Assembly: GCA_903891095.1 (NCBI GenBank) | Contig: CAITDI010000061.1 | Location: 1 to 64,000 of the forward strand | Direction: 5' to 3' | From: an uncultured bacterium | GTDB lineage: Bacteria; Planctomycetota; Phycisphaerae; Phycisphaerales; SM1A02 | DNA length: 64,000 nucleotides | Shown: piece by piece, positions 16,213-24,223 of the stretch | Position numbering within the stretch: the first letter of the stretch is position 1 | Layout of the letters: each line of letters opens with the position of its first letter | Notes under the pieces: generated by a model | Told to the model about the DNA's origin: nothing | Database searches by the model: none | What the model saw: the letters and a program-made list of their open reading frames with translations, nothing else | Translations under genes and position numbers: made by a program

Positions 16213-17820
16213 TCAGCGCGGCTTGGCGCTGCCGGCGTCGCGGACGGTTTCGACGGCTCGGGCTGGCTGCCCTGTGAGCCGACCAAGCGGCTCGATCTCC
16301 ACGGTCGCGCGGATCGTGCTCGGCGTCGGAAGTTCGTACTGGAACCGCACGCGCCCCAGCCGCTCCATCGTGTCGGAGAGCGCAGCGAGGCCGAGCGCGA
16401 CGCGGTCCTTGTCGCCTGCGGCAGCAAGCGGCTGCCAGCGCCGCAGGAGCGTCGCCGCACGAGGGCCATCACAGAAGCCGACGCCGCCGGCCTTTGGTCG
16501 CTCATCAACCTGATCGCAGGACGCAGTGCTGAGCCGCTCGGACACCACCGCGAGCCAGGACGGATCGCTTGAGTACACCTGCCAACCGCCGCATGGCGTC
16601 GCGACCGTTCCCCAGCACAGCACCGACTTGCCGAGCTTGAACGGGGCGCCGAGGTAGCGGTCCGCGAACGGACCGAGTTCAGCGCAACGATGCGCCGCGA
16701 GGTCCGCCTGCTCGCCTGCATGCGAGTGGGCTGGTTCCCCAACATCGGTCTCCGCGGCGCTCGCTCCGCCCGGCTTCGGCCGTGTCCGCTCGATCGCGCG
16801 CGTGAGACCGCAGCAGAGCCCGCGCATGTAGTGCTCCTGATCGGCCTCAGCCTGCTCGGCATCCTCGACGCGCCAGGCGAACGCCATGGCGGGCATGTCG
16901 CGCGAACCCGCAGTCCCGACGGCGAACACGCGCTCGCCGGAGAAGTTCGCGCGCATCGCGGGCGACGGCGCGATTTCGGGCAGCAGCGCCATCCAGAACG
17001 CGTCCGAAGTCCCGGGCTTTCCGTCTGCGGGATTCGCAACCATCATCACCGCGCGATCCTCGAAAGCGCGCACGAGGTGCGCATCGAGCGCACCACGCTG
17101 CGTGGTCATGCTGAAGGGCAGACGCTCGTAGTTGCCGGTCACCTCGGCGCGGATCGAACTCGCTCCTCCGCGCAGCGCGATCGTGGTCGCACCACCCATC
17201 GGTGCGCCGTGACGCATGAACACACGCACGGGCGCCTCAACGGCGAGGAGGTTCTGCAGGAGTGGTTCGCCGAGCAGCGAATTCGCAGCGTCCTCGACGG
17301 GTACGCGCGCGGCGGATGCGGCGATGAGCTTCTCGCCGACTGGCCCGGACGGCGCGATCAGCAGCCATCCACCGACACGACGAAGCGCGAGACGCTCGGT
17401 CGGACTCTCAAAGCGACCAGGCGCAAGCATCTTGGCGCCCAGCAGACGCGTGACGCGCAGGCAGCGCGCATCATCGCCCTCGATACCGAAGACCCATGTC
17501 GGGCCGTCCTGCATGTCGACGAGGAAGAACGCCATTCGGCCCGCGAACACCTCGCGCGCGACGAGGTCACCGTGCGCATCGCAGCGCCGCGCGAGAAAGT
17601 CAAAGGTCGCGAGTGCTTCCTTGCCCGCAAGCGCTTCGATCATCGGGCGCACGGCGGCGCCCTTCTCGCCTTCGAGCATGTCGGCGATGGCGTAGGCGTC
17701 GATCGCGAACCGAGCGTTCTTGGGCGCAATGGCAAAGCCCGCGTTGTCCGCGCGCACGAGCGACGCACAGACAACGATCGCACAACAGGTCATGGCGATG
17801 AACCGCTGGAGCGGGCGCAT
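16213..17820 (-). CDS. Secreted protein of unknown function
   Basis: 535 residues beginning with a signal peptide (MRPLQRFIAMTCCAIVVCASL, cleavage near VRA-DN). The mature part alternates short hydrophobic strands and helices and contains several Cys. The pattern resembles large planctomycete DUF3352-type periplasmic proteins that carry repeated beta-strand modules (VFGIEGDDARCLRVTRLLG, WLLIAPSGPVGEKLI), but I cannot assign a family with confidence. It is the third gene after the ECF sigma factor (12 bp gap), so it could be part of the regulon or an envelope sensor. Confidence 0.75.
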   Translation of the reverse strand: MRPLQRFIAMTCCAIVVCASLVRADNAGFAIAPKNARFAIDAYAIADMLEGEKGAAVRPMIEALAGKEALATFDFLARRCDAHGDLVAREVFAGRMAFFLVDMQDGPTWVFGIEGDDARCLRVTRLLGAKMLAPGRFESPTERLALRRVGGWLLIAPSGPVGEKLIAASAARVPVEDAANSLLGEPLLQNLLAVEAPVRVFMRHGAPMGGATTIALRGGASSIRAEVTGNYERLPFSMTTQRGALDAHLVRAFEDRAVMMVANPADGKPGTSDAFWMALLPEIAPSPAMRANFSGERVFAVGTAGSRDMPAMAFAWRVEDAEQAEADQEHYMRGLCCGLTRAIERTRPKPGGASAAETDVGEPAHSHAGEQADLAAHRCAELGPFADRYLGAPFKLGKSVLCWGTVATPCGGWQVYSSDPSWLAVVSERLSTASCDQVDERPKAGGVGFCDGPRAATLLRRWQPLAAAGDKDRVALGLAALSDTMERLGRVRFQYELPTPSTIRATVEIEPLGRLTGQPARAVETVRDAGSAKPR

Positions 17821-17832
17821 GGCTTGGGAACC

Positions 17833-18300
17833 TTACGACTTCTTGAACGGCGCTGCAGCGTCGCACGGAGGCGCGGGGCGCTCGGGCTCCGCGGGAGCGC
17901 TGTCGCTGGCGAACGGCTGCAGGACGGCCTGCATCGTCTGGATGCCATCGCTGACGGCGGCCGTGCGGGTGCGAAGGCCAGCCTCGACCACATCCGCGAC
18001 CGGAGCGCTGGAAGCCTGCAAGTCCGTGGCAGGAATCGCGTCGTGCACGAGCGGCACGGCGCAGAAGATCGCAATCGCCACGAGCGCCGCCATGCCGAGC
18101 GGCAGGATGCGGCGCGGGAAGTCGGCGAGGATGCGGTCGGCGAGTTCCTCGGCGCGACGGGCGTCGCGGGCGGGATTCGCCGAACGGCGCGCCTCGGAGC
18201 GCAGCGCGAGCAGGACACGCACGAGCAGACGCTGCGCGCGCTGCGAGAAGCAGCCGCGGTCCGCGTCAAAGTCGCTCGGGTTCTGCTCGAACGTACTCAA
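17833..18300 (-). CDS. Single-pass membrane protein, possible anti-sigma partner
   Basis: 155 residues with a TTG start overlapping the sigma factor stop (TTGA), so translation is coupled. A cytoplasmic, Arg-rich N-terminal half of about 60 residues precedes one transmembrane helix (ILPLGMAALVAIAIFCAVPLV); about 70 extracytoplasmic residues follow, ending in a Pro-rich tail. Position and topology match membrane anti-sigma factors. The zinc-binding HxxxCxxC of ZAS-type anti-sigmas is absent and I see no catalytic motif, so the role is inferred from context only. Confidence 0.65.
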   Translation of the reverse strand: MSTFEQNPSDFDADRGCFSQRAQRLLVRVLLALRSEARRSANPARDARRAEELADRILADFPRRILPLGMAALVAIAIFCAVPLVHDAIPATDLQASSAPVADVVEAGLRTRTAAVSDGIQTMQAVLQPFASDSAPAEPERPAPPCDAAAPFKKS

Positions 18301-18878
18301 CGGAAGATCTCCTCGGGGCGGGCGGCGCCGGTCTGCTCGATTGCCTCAAGCATGCGGCGACGCGCGCGGAACAGGTGGCTCTTGACCGTGCCCTCGGGCA
18401 TCTTGAGTTCCTCGGCGATCTGCTGCACCGACCAGGCCTGCTGGTGGAAGAAGAGCACGATCTCGCGCTGAGGAGAGACGAGCGACGCAAGGGCGACCTC
18501 GACGAGCTTGGAGACGTTCTGCGTGCGCTCGGCCTCGACGTTCTCGAGGTACGGCGTGCTGCCGTTACCCGCTCGGTACTCGACGACCTCGCTGTCGGGC
18601 GTCGGCTTCATCTTCTGCTGGTGGTTGACCAGCAGGCGCTTGCCGATCGTGAAGAGCCAGGTCGAGAAACGGAAGCGCTCGTCGAAACGGTCGAGCGACC
18701 GGATGACGCGAACGAAGGACTCCTGGGCCAGGTCCTCGGCCAGATCGCTCTTGCCGCACATGCGGAAGAGGAACGCCTCGAGCGGACGCTGGTACGAACG
18801 GATCAATTCAGCGATCGCTTCGCGGTCTCCGCGGCGCGCTCGCTGGATGATGGCTCGTTCGGTCTTCGGGTCGAGCAT
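18297..18878 (-). CDS. ECF-family RNA polymerase sigma factor
   Basis: 193 residues. Region 2 is evident (LAEDLAQESFVRVIRSLDRFDERFRFSTWLFTIGKRLL) and so is the region 4 helix-turn-helix (QQIAEELKMPEGTVKSHLFRARRRM); regions 1.1 and 3 are missing, as in extracytoplasmic-function sigmas. ATG 18876-18878 is preceded by AGGAATTG, a reasonable ribosome site. It heads an operon with a membrane protein, a secreted protein and tilS, and has its own ECF-type promoter motif upstream, suggesting autoregulation. Confidence 0.95.
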   Translation of the reverse strand: MLDPKTERAIIQRARRGDREAIAELIRSYQRPLEAFLFRMCGKSDLAEDLAQESFVRVIRSLDRFDERFRFSTWLFTIGKRLLVNHQQKMKPTPDSEVVEYRAGNGSTPYLENVEAERTQNVSKLVEVALASLVSPQREIVLFFHQQAWSVQQIAEELKMPEGTVKSHLFRARRRMLEAIEQTGAARPEEIFR

Positions 18879-18913
18879 GGCAATTCCTATCTGTCGCCCT
18901 AGGGTCAGGCGAG

Positions 18914-18940
18914 TGTACGGTCGGGTTCAGCGGCCGTTCC
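18914..18940 (-). promoter_or_regulatory. Candidate ECF-type autoregulatory promoter
   Basis: On the minus strand GGAAC (18936-18940) is followed after 16 nt by CGTACA (18914-18919), close to the GGAAC-N16-CGT pattern used by many ECF sigmas. It lies 36 nt upstream of the sigma factor start. TACACT, a hexamer seen at other starts in the window, overlaps the -10 part (18912-18917), so a housekeeping promoter is also possible. Confidence 0.5.
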
Positions 18941-19029
18941 GTTTTTTCGGCATGTCCGCTGAGTTCGGAGAGAAAGACGGTGACCTGCTACTCCGGCGTT
19001 GGGCGACCGGCGTGGCAGTTTGAGAAACG

Positions 19030-19064
19030 CCCCCGCGAACCAGCCCATTGCCGATTCGCGGGGG
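19030..19064 (-). terminator. Terminator after the cobalamin-domain-like gene
   Basis: CCCCCGCGAA at 19030-19039 pairs with TTCGCGGGGG at 19055-19064 (10 bp, 15-nt loop). On the minus strand it lies about 95 nt downstream of the stop at 19159 and is followed by GCGTTTCTC. The long loop lowers confidence. Confidence 0.5.
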
Positions 19065-19158
19065 GAAGTGGAAGAACAGATGCCGATGCGCGGAGATTCC
19101 GACGGGATTCGGACTGCGGATCGTCCCGAAACCGCGATTTCCACATGCGTTGGAGCAG

Positions 19159-19911
19159 TCAGGCTGCCTTGGACCGCGGGATGTTGCGCGGCACAGCGCG
19201 CAGACTGTCCGCGTCGGTCCGAAGCGCGTCGAGCATTTCGAAAGGCGAATCGCCCGAGAAGTGAGCTCCGATCTCGTCGGCCAACCCTGGGACGCGCTCG
19301 AACACACCCCCGCCGACGCCAATGCGAAGACCTGGAACAGGATTGTGGGTCCGCAGCGTGTCGATCAGGCGGCGGATCTTGGGCGCGTCGGCCCCCGCCG
19401 CGGCAAAGCTGACCACGAAGTCCGGACAGCGCTGGCCGACGTAGGCGTAGAGGTCGTCCCATTCGACGCCGCCGCCGAGCAGCACGACGTCGAAGCCGTC
19501 GGCCTCGCAGATCCCTGCAAAGACCTCGGCCGCGAGTTCCTCGCTGCGTGTGCGGCCGCTGGTGACCAGGACGGTCCTGCAGCGCGCGGGGTGCTTCTCA
19601 AGACCAGGTTCGAGCCGCTGCGTCACCTGACCGAGCAGCAGCAGCGCGCACTGTTCATGGACCGCGGAGATCTGGTCCTTGCGGGACAGCGAATCGATCA
19701 TCGCGCAGGCAGGCCAGACGAAGCGCGTGAGCGCCTCGATCGAGTCGCGGCCATCGCCGAGGAACTCTCGGAGGAAGTCGCGCGAGCCGACGCGGTCGCC
19801 GGCGATGAGCAGTTCGAAGAACCGTTCAAGCGTGGGTTGGGGGCGGTACGGGCAGCGTCCGTGCGCGCCCGTACGGGAATCGAAAAACGAATGGTCGTCG
19901 GCCTGAGGCAT
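19159..19911 (-). CDS. Cobalamin-binding-domain-like protein without the ligand histidines
   Basis: 250 residues. Residues 25-100 resemble the four-helix cap of CarH/methionine-synthase-type B12 modules (FFELLIAGDRVGSRDFLREF, PACAMIDSLSRKDQISAVH). Residues 110-230 follow the Rossmann-like B12 domain (TVLVTSGRTRSEE, GFDVVLLGGGVEWDDLYAYV, PDFVVSFAAAGADAPKI, LRIGVGGGVF). The position of the family DxHxxG/GExHExG motif reads GRTRSEE (119-125), so the lower-ligand His is missing, and the cap reads H-E-Q rather than E-H. There is no DNA-binding domain. It may bind another ligand or be a structural sensor. ATG 19909-19911 chosen; the upstream part of the frame is not domain-like. Confidence 0.7.
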   Translation of the reverse strand: MPQADDHSFFDSRTGAHGRCPYRPQPTLERFFELLIAGDRVGSRDFLREFLGDGRDSIEALTRFVWPACAMIDSLSRKDQISAVHEQCALLLLGQVTQRLEPGLEKHPARCRTVLVTSGRTRSEELAAEVFAGICEADGFDVVLLGGGVEWDDLYAYVGQRCPDFVVSFAAAGADAPKIRRLIDTLRTHNPVPGLRIGVGGGVFERVPGLADEIGAHFSGDSPFEMLDALRTDADSLRAVPRNIPRSKAA

Positions 19912-20094
19912 GGCCAAGCTCCAACTTCGAGACAAAGCGATCGTCCTTTTCGCCCGTCTCATGTGCGTTGGGTCGGATCCTCCGACCGTTTGGTGGGTGC
20001 GGAACGCGGGTGCGAACCGACAACGACAACCCCAGCGACGAGCTGGATTTTCAACGTTCGTCATGCTTCCGTGTTGACGCGCAATCGCTGCGTG

Positions 20095-20853
20095 CTACTT
20101 GGCGACCGTGCCGCAGCTGACGACGCAAGTACCGAACGTGAGCGGCTTCTGCTCAACGGTGGCAAATCCGCACTCGAGGATGGCCTCGCGCAGGCGGTCG
20201 CGGTCGAGGAAGGTCTCCACCGAGCGCGGGAGGTACTTGTACGCACCCGAAGCGTCGCGCGCGATGAGCGACGCGGTGAAGGGCATCACGCGATGGGTGT
20301 AGAAGCGGTTGAGCGAGCGGATCACGGGATTCTGCGGCTCGTCGAACTCGAGGACGACGAGGCGCCCACCCGGCCGGAGAACGCGGCGGAACTCGCGCAG
20401 TGCGCGCTTCGGATCGCCGACATTGCGGAGGCCGAACGCGATCGAGATCACATCAGCGCTCGCGTCGGCGAGCGACAGCGACGTCGCGTCGCCATGCTCG
20501 TAGCGCGGGATGGCGCGGGGGTGCTTGCGGCGCGCGCTCTTCTGCCGGGCGACGTCGAGCATCGCGGGCGTGAAGTCGAGGCCGATCACGCTGCGCGCGG
20601 GCGACTGCGCGAAGAGTTCGGTCAGGTCGCCGGTACCGCACGCGATGTCGACGACGTCGTCGGTCGGCGTGACCTTGGCGATGCGGATTGCCGCGCGGCG
20701 CCAGGCCTGGTCGAGCCCGAACGAGTGAAGCCGGTTGTTGAGGTCGTATGCGCCCGCGATCGCGGAGAACATCGCCTGCACCTTCTGGGGCTTGTCGCCC
20801 CGCTGGTGCGGATCGTTCGCGAGTTCCTTCTCTTGCCAGACGGCCTTCGACAT
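20095..20853 (-). CDS. ubiE: Demethylmenaquinone/ubiquinone methyltransferase
   Basis: 252 residues of the UbiE/MenG SAM-dependent methyltransferase family, which C-methylates demethylmenaquinone in the last step of menaquinone synthesis. Visible are the N-terminal signature (QAMFSAIAGAYDLNNRLHSFGLDQAWRR read in parts), the SAM motif VDIACGTGDLTE, the IAFGLRNVGDPKRALREF block and the C-terminal FGTCVVSCGTV. In a planctomycete menaquinone is the likely substrate. ATG 20851-20853 is 7 nt from a TATACT hexamer on the same strand. The gene is divergent from the amidohydrolase. Confidence 0.94.
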   Translation of the reverse strand: MSKAVWQEKELANDPHQRGDKPQKVQAMFSAIAGAYDLNNRLHSFGLDQAWRRAAIRIAKVTPTDDVVDIACGTGDLTELFAQSPARSVIGLDFTPAMLDVARQKSARRKHPRAIPRYEHGDATSLSLADASADVISIAFGLRNVGDPKRALREFRRVLRPGGRLVVLEFDEPQNPVIRSLNRFYTHRVMPFTASLIARDASGAYKYLPRSVETFLDRDRLREAILECGFATVEQKPLTFGTCVVSCGTVAK

Positions 20854-20860
20854 GGCGGCG

Positions 20861-20924
20861 AGTATAGGGAACGGCTTCGCAACGCCGCGGCGCAACTCCA
20901 GATCCGAGCGATCTCGGGTACATT
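20861..20924. promoter_or_regulatory. Divergent promoter region, ubiE and amidohydrolase
   Basis: The 79-bp gap between the divergent starts has TATACT on the minus strand (20861-20866), 7 nt before the ubiE ATG, and TACATT on the plus strand (20919-20924), 8 nt before the amidohydrolase ATG. Both spacings leave room for almost no leader. -35 boxes are not clear. Confidence 0.4.
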
Positions 20925-20932
20925 TCGGCGCG

Positions 20933-21853
20933 ATGATCGTCGACCTCGACATGCGACTTTGGCTCCGGAACGAGGAGCTCGGCGACGAGCTTGCCTCGGC
21001 CGTCCGACGCCTCGGGTCAGGTCGGTGGGTCCAGCCCGATGCCACGCCGGAATCGCACGCAGCCGCACTACGGTGCGTGGACGCTTGCGTGCTGCTCGGT
21101 ACGGAGAGCGCCCTGCTGCGCGCGTCCGCGTCTGAGAAGGCGATGCATGCTGCGGCCGCACGCGATCCAGGTCGGGTGTTCCTCGCCCGCGCCGTCGACC
21201 CCGCTGCCGCGAACTCCGCGGCGCTCGTGGACTCGGCGCGAAAGGACGGCTTCGCGGCGATCTGGATGGATCCGGGGCTGCAGGGCTTCCATCCGACCGA
21301 TACCCGCGCGATGCGCGTGTTTGATCGCGCCGAAGGCAACCAGCTCCCCGTGTTCGTCGGTTGGAGCGGTCCGATGCCGCCGTCGGCGCGCATGGAGTTC
21401 GCACGCCCCTACCTGCTTGATGAAGTCGCCCGCGCGTTCCCGCGCCTGTCGATCGTCATCTCGGGCTTTGGCGCGCCGTTTCAGCAAGAGACCATCGCGC
21501 TCATGGCCAAGCACGATCGTGTGTTCGCCACCACGGCAGGCGTCGCGGCGCGACCGTGGGAACTGCTCCACACGCTGCAGCTGAGCCGCGACTACGGAGT
21601 CGATCAGAAGATCCTGTTCGGCTCTGGCTTTCCATTCGACGCCCCCAACCGCGCGATCGAGGCGATCTACAGCGTCAACGGGCTCGTCTCGACGACTCCG
21701 CTGCCCAACATCTCGCGCTCGATCCTGCGCGAGATCGTCGAGCGGGATTCGCTGAGCCTGCTCGGGCTCGGCGTGCCCCCCGTTCGAACCGAGCGCGAAT
21801 CCACGCGCGCGCTGGCGACCGAGACACTGCGACTGACAGGAGAGACCGGATGA
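20933..21853 (+). CDS. Amidohydrolase-family (Amidohydro_2-like) protein
   Basis: 306 residues with the TIM-barrel layout of the amidohydrolase-2 family: GFAAIWMDPGLQGFHPTD, the strand LPVFVGWSGPMP, AFPRLSIVISGFGAPFQQET, and ILFGSGFPFDAPNRAI near the end, where the family normally places the Asp metal ligand (G-S/T-D-x-P). Here this reads GSGFPFD, and the usual N-terminal H-x-H is not seen after MIVDLDMRLW, so metal binding and catalysis are doubtful. ATG 20933 was chosen over the long upstream frame. The stop overlaps the next start as ATGA. Confidence 0.75.
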   Translation: MIVDLDMRLWLRNEELGDELASAVRRLGSGRWVQPDATPESHAAALRCVDACVLLGTESALLRASASEKAMHAAAARDPGRVFLARAVDPAAANSAALVDSARKDGFAAIWMDPGLQGFHPTDTRAMRVFDRAEGNQLPVFVGWSGPMPPSARMEFARPYLLDEVARAFPRLSIVISGFGAPFQQETIALMAKHDRVFATTAGVAARPWELLHTLQLSRDYGVDQKILFGSGFPFDAPNRAIEAIYSVNGLVSTTPLPNISRSILREIVERDSLSLLGLGVPPVRTERESTRALATETLRLTGETG

Positions 21854-22494
21854 AGACGACCCGTCGGATCGCAATGCTCGCTGCGCTCGCCTGCAGCCTG
21901 TGCGCATGCTCGAGCGACACCATCGTGAGCACCATCAAGGTGAAGTCGCTCGGATCGAAACTGCTTGTGTTCGAGCGCGACTTCGTGTCGAGCGCGTACG
22001 GGCCGCTTGATTCGGAGCACTCGTTCTGGTTCTCCGACATGCCGCTCGAGCGGCTCCTGGCGTCGGATCGCGGCGAGCCGATCACGGACGGCGTGTTTCT
22101 CCACGCGCAGCTGATGTGGATCCCGGAGCCTGGCAAGACGCCGCTCGACGATACGGCGACCAACCTGGTCACGCGCTTGCTTGTCGTGTCGGGTGGCGAG
22201 GTCGGCCTCTATGGCGGAGCTGGCTTCGCGCGCCCAACGGGTGTGCCTGGCAAGGAGACGGTCGAACTGCGGATCGAGGGAGGATCGCTCTCGCTGCTGG
22301 CGAAGACCAGCGGTTTCCGCGACCTGCTGAGCCCTGCCGATCTCTCGGGAACCTTTGAGGCGCCCCTCGCGCCCGATGTCGCGGGCCGCTGGCGCCGCGC
22401 CGTGTCGCAGTTCGCGACCAACAAGCTGGGCCGATCGATGTGGGTGATGAAGGACGCTGGTCTCGAAGCAGGCGAGATTCTCACGCTTCGCTGA
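21850..22494 (+). CDS. Lipoprotein of unknown function
   Basis: 214 residues. MKTTRRIAMLAALACSLCAC gives a lipobox (L-C-A-C) with lipidated Cys20. The mature part starts SSDTIVSTIKVKSLGSKLLVFE and is mixed alpha/beta with a conserved-looking WFSDMPLERLL and a beta-rich C-terminal half. No known domain recognised. The start overlaps the amidohydrolase stop by 4 bp (ATGA), so both are one transcription unit; the pair might act on an envelope-associated substrate. Confidence 0.8.
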   Translation: MKTTRRIAMLAALACSLCACSSDTIVSTIKVKSLGSKLLVFERDFVSSAYGPLDSEHSFWFSDMPLERLLASDRGEPITDGVFLHAQLMWIPEPGKTPLDDTATNLVTRLLVVSGGEVGLYGGAGFARPTGVPGKETVELRIEGGSLSLLAKTSGFRDLLSPADLSGTFEAPLAPDVAGRWRRAVSQFATNKLGRSMWVMKDAGLEAGEILTLR

Positions 22495-22546
22495 CGTGCT
22501 CTCGCGCTTCGGCTCTCGCGCTTCGCTCGCGTGCTCTCACGCTTCG
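22480..22546. repeat. Four-copy CTC(A/G)CGCTTCG direct repeat
   Basis: The 11-nt unit occurs at 22480, 22501, 22515 and 22536 with a symmetric 21/14/21-nt spacing. The outer two copies read CTCACGCTTCG and the inner two CTCGCGCTTCG. The array bridges the stops of the plus-strand lipoprotein (22494) and the convergent pseudouridine synthase (22537). Confidence 0.85.
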
Positions 22547-23274
22547 CTCAGTTGGGCGGCCGCGCGAGCGAGTGCTTCATCGAGCGACGCTTCGATCGCA
22601 GGGCTCACGCCGCGACGCGCGGGATGCGCGCGCAACCGGTGCGCGGCGAGCTGACCTGGGCGCGCGATCAACAGCGCTGCCGATTCGAGGTCGAGCGCGC
22701 CCGCCGAACGCGATCCGTAGTCCACGTCGCCAATCAGCGGAAAGCCGAGGTGGGCCATCATCACGCGGATCTGGTGGTAGCGCCCCGTATCGAGGCGGAT
22801 CAGCAGGTGCGCATGCGAGGGGTCATCCGTCGCACGCGCCGTCGCAAGCACGGCCAGCCGCGAAGGATCGCCGCCTGAGCGAACGACCGAGGCGACGCGA
22901 CCGACACGCTTGAGAAACGCCTTGTGCTCGCCGACGAGCGACGCGGCATCTCCCCGTGCGACTACGTGGGCGGGAACGCGCGCCATGTACCACTTCCGCC
23001 ACGCGTGGGACTGGATCTCCGCGCCGTGCCGCGCGGCAGCGGCGGCGTCGGCCGAGATCATCATGAGCCCGCGCGTGGGACGGTCGAGTCGATGCGGGAG
23101 CCGGCACTCTGGCCAGCGCAGCGCGCGTTGCGCGCGCACGAGAAGGCAATCGCCAACGTCTCCAGCGCCGCGTTCGCTCGAAAGTCCCGCGGGCTTGAAC
23201 ACGACCGCCTCGTCGGCGCCTTGCCAGACGATCTCCAGCTTGCTGTTTGGCTGATCCGCCATCGCGCGCGTCAC
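22537..23274 (-). CDS. RluA-family RNA pseudouridine synthase
   Basis: 245 residues. The catalytic block PHRLDRPTRGLMM contains the Asp nucleophile of the RluA class, and the C-terminal RLDTGRYHQIRVMMAHLGFPLIGDVDYG is the second family signature. It converts uridine to pseudouridine in rRNA or tRNA; the target site cannot be told. No S4 domain precedes the catalytic part. GTG 23272-23274 overlaps the response regulator stop (GTGA); ATG 23260-23262 is an alternative. The catalytic domain lacks some of the length of RluC/RluD, so it is closer to compact RluA/TruC types. Confidence 0.92.
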   Translation of the reverse strand: MTRAMADQPNSKLEIVWQGADEAVVFKPAGLSSERGAGDVGDCLLVRAQRALRWPECRLPHRLDRPTRGLMMISADAAAAARHGAEIQSHAWRKWYMARVPAHVVARGDAASLVGEHKAFLKRVGRVASVVRSGGDPSRLAVLATARATDDPSHAHLLIRLDTGRYHQIRVMMAHLGFPLIGDVDYGSRSAGALDLESAALLIARPGQLAAHRLRAHPARRGVSPAIEASLDEALARAAAQLSEA

Positions 23275-23933
23275 GCGGAGATGAACTTCTCACGCACCGC
23301 ATAGAGCGCGAGCTCGACGCGGTCGTGGATGTCGAGCTTCTCCATCACGCTGGTGACGTGCTTGTCGACGGTCTTGACCGAGATGCCGAGCATCTCGGCG
23401 ATCTGCTTCTTCGCGAAGCCCTTGCCGACGTAGCGGAGCACCTCGACCTCGCGCTCCGAAAGCGACGCGCCGCGGGTGCCGGTCACCTTGCGCTTGCGGA
23501 TCTCGGCCGCCGTGCCGCGCACGCGGTCGGCCACCGTCGGCGAGAAGTACTGCTCGCCGTGCGAGACCGCGCGGATCGCCGCAGGAATGCCGCTCGGATC
23601 ATCGCCCTTCACGACGAAGCCGAGCGCGCCGACCTTGAGCGCCTGTTCGATCGCGCGATCATGCGCATGACCGGTGAGGAACATGATCGCGGTGTTCGGC
23701 TTGAGCTGGAGGATGTGGCTGGCCGCGTGGAAGGCGTCAACGCCGGGCATCTCGACATCGAGCACGACGACTGCGGGGCTGTGCTTGTGCGCGAGCTCTA
23801 CGGCATCCGCCCCATTCGACGCCTCGGCGACCACCTTGATGTCGTCGGTCGAGTTGAGCACGGTGACGAGCGCCGCGCGGATGAGCGCGTGGTCGTCCAC
23901 GACGAGAACGGTGATCGACTTCGAGGGTGCCAT
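23271..23933 (-). CDS. NarL/FixJ-type response regulator
   Basis: About 220 residues. Receiver domain with acidic pair D13-D14 (VLVVDDH), phosphoacceptor Asp59 (VVVLDVEMPG), Thr in FLTGHAHD and Lys in FVVKGDDP. The C-terminal LuxR-type helix-turn-helix reads LSEREVEVLRYVGKGFAKKQIAEMLGISVKTVDKH. It should be a phosphorylation-dependent transcription regulator. ATG 23931-23933 (MAPSKSITV) was chosen over ATG 23957. No histidine kinase is adjacent; the only close neighbour in the operon is the pseudouridine synthase. Confidence 0.94.
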   Translation of the reverse strand: MAPSKSITVLVVDDHALIRAALVTVLNSTDDIKVVAEASNGADAVELAHKHSPAVVVLDVEMPGVDAFHAASHILQLKPNTAIMFLTGHAHDRAIEQALKVGALGFVVKGDDPSGIPAAIRAVSHGEQYFSPTVADRVRGTAAEIRKRKVTGTRGASLSEREVEVLRYVGKGFAKKQIAEMLGISVKTVDKHVTSVMEKLDIHDRVELALYAVREKFISA

Positions 23934-24223
23934 GGGTTGGATTGCAGCAGAAAGCATGAGGTTTTACAACGACTTTCGTTCGGTATCCGAGCAAAACACG
24001 CGAAGCGCTCAACCTGCTCTCGCGCACCACGGATTGTCGGCTGCATGCCGCAAACTTCCCTAGCGAAGCGAGGCCCGTTTGGTCAGTTGGGGAATTGTCC
24101 TCATGGAACGAACCGTGGGGCTGCGTATCTTCCTGACTGAGAGTTTGCGATGCACCGGCTGTCGCCGAATGGGTCGCGCTGTGGACGACGGAGGCTGAGC
24201 CCCACTTTCCAGGAGTCCCTGAG

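Noticed and set aside
19991-20018. GAAC-GAAC pair as another LexA box
   Set aside because: The two GAAC copies are 8 nt apart rather than 7, and the downstream gene has no link to DNA damage.
24105-24129. GGAAC-CGTATC as an ECF promoter of the second sigma factor
   Set aside because: The spacer from GGAAC to CGTATC is only 14 nt, shorter than the 15-17 expected, so the match is weak.
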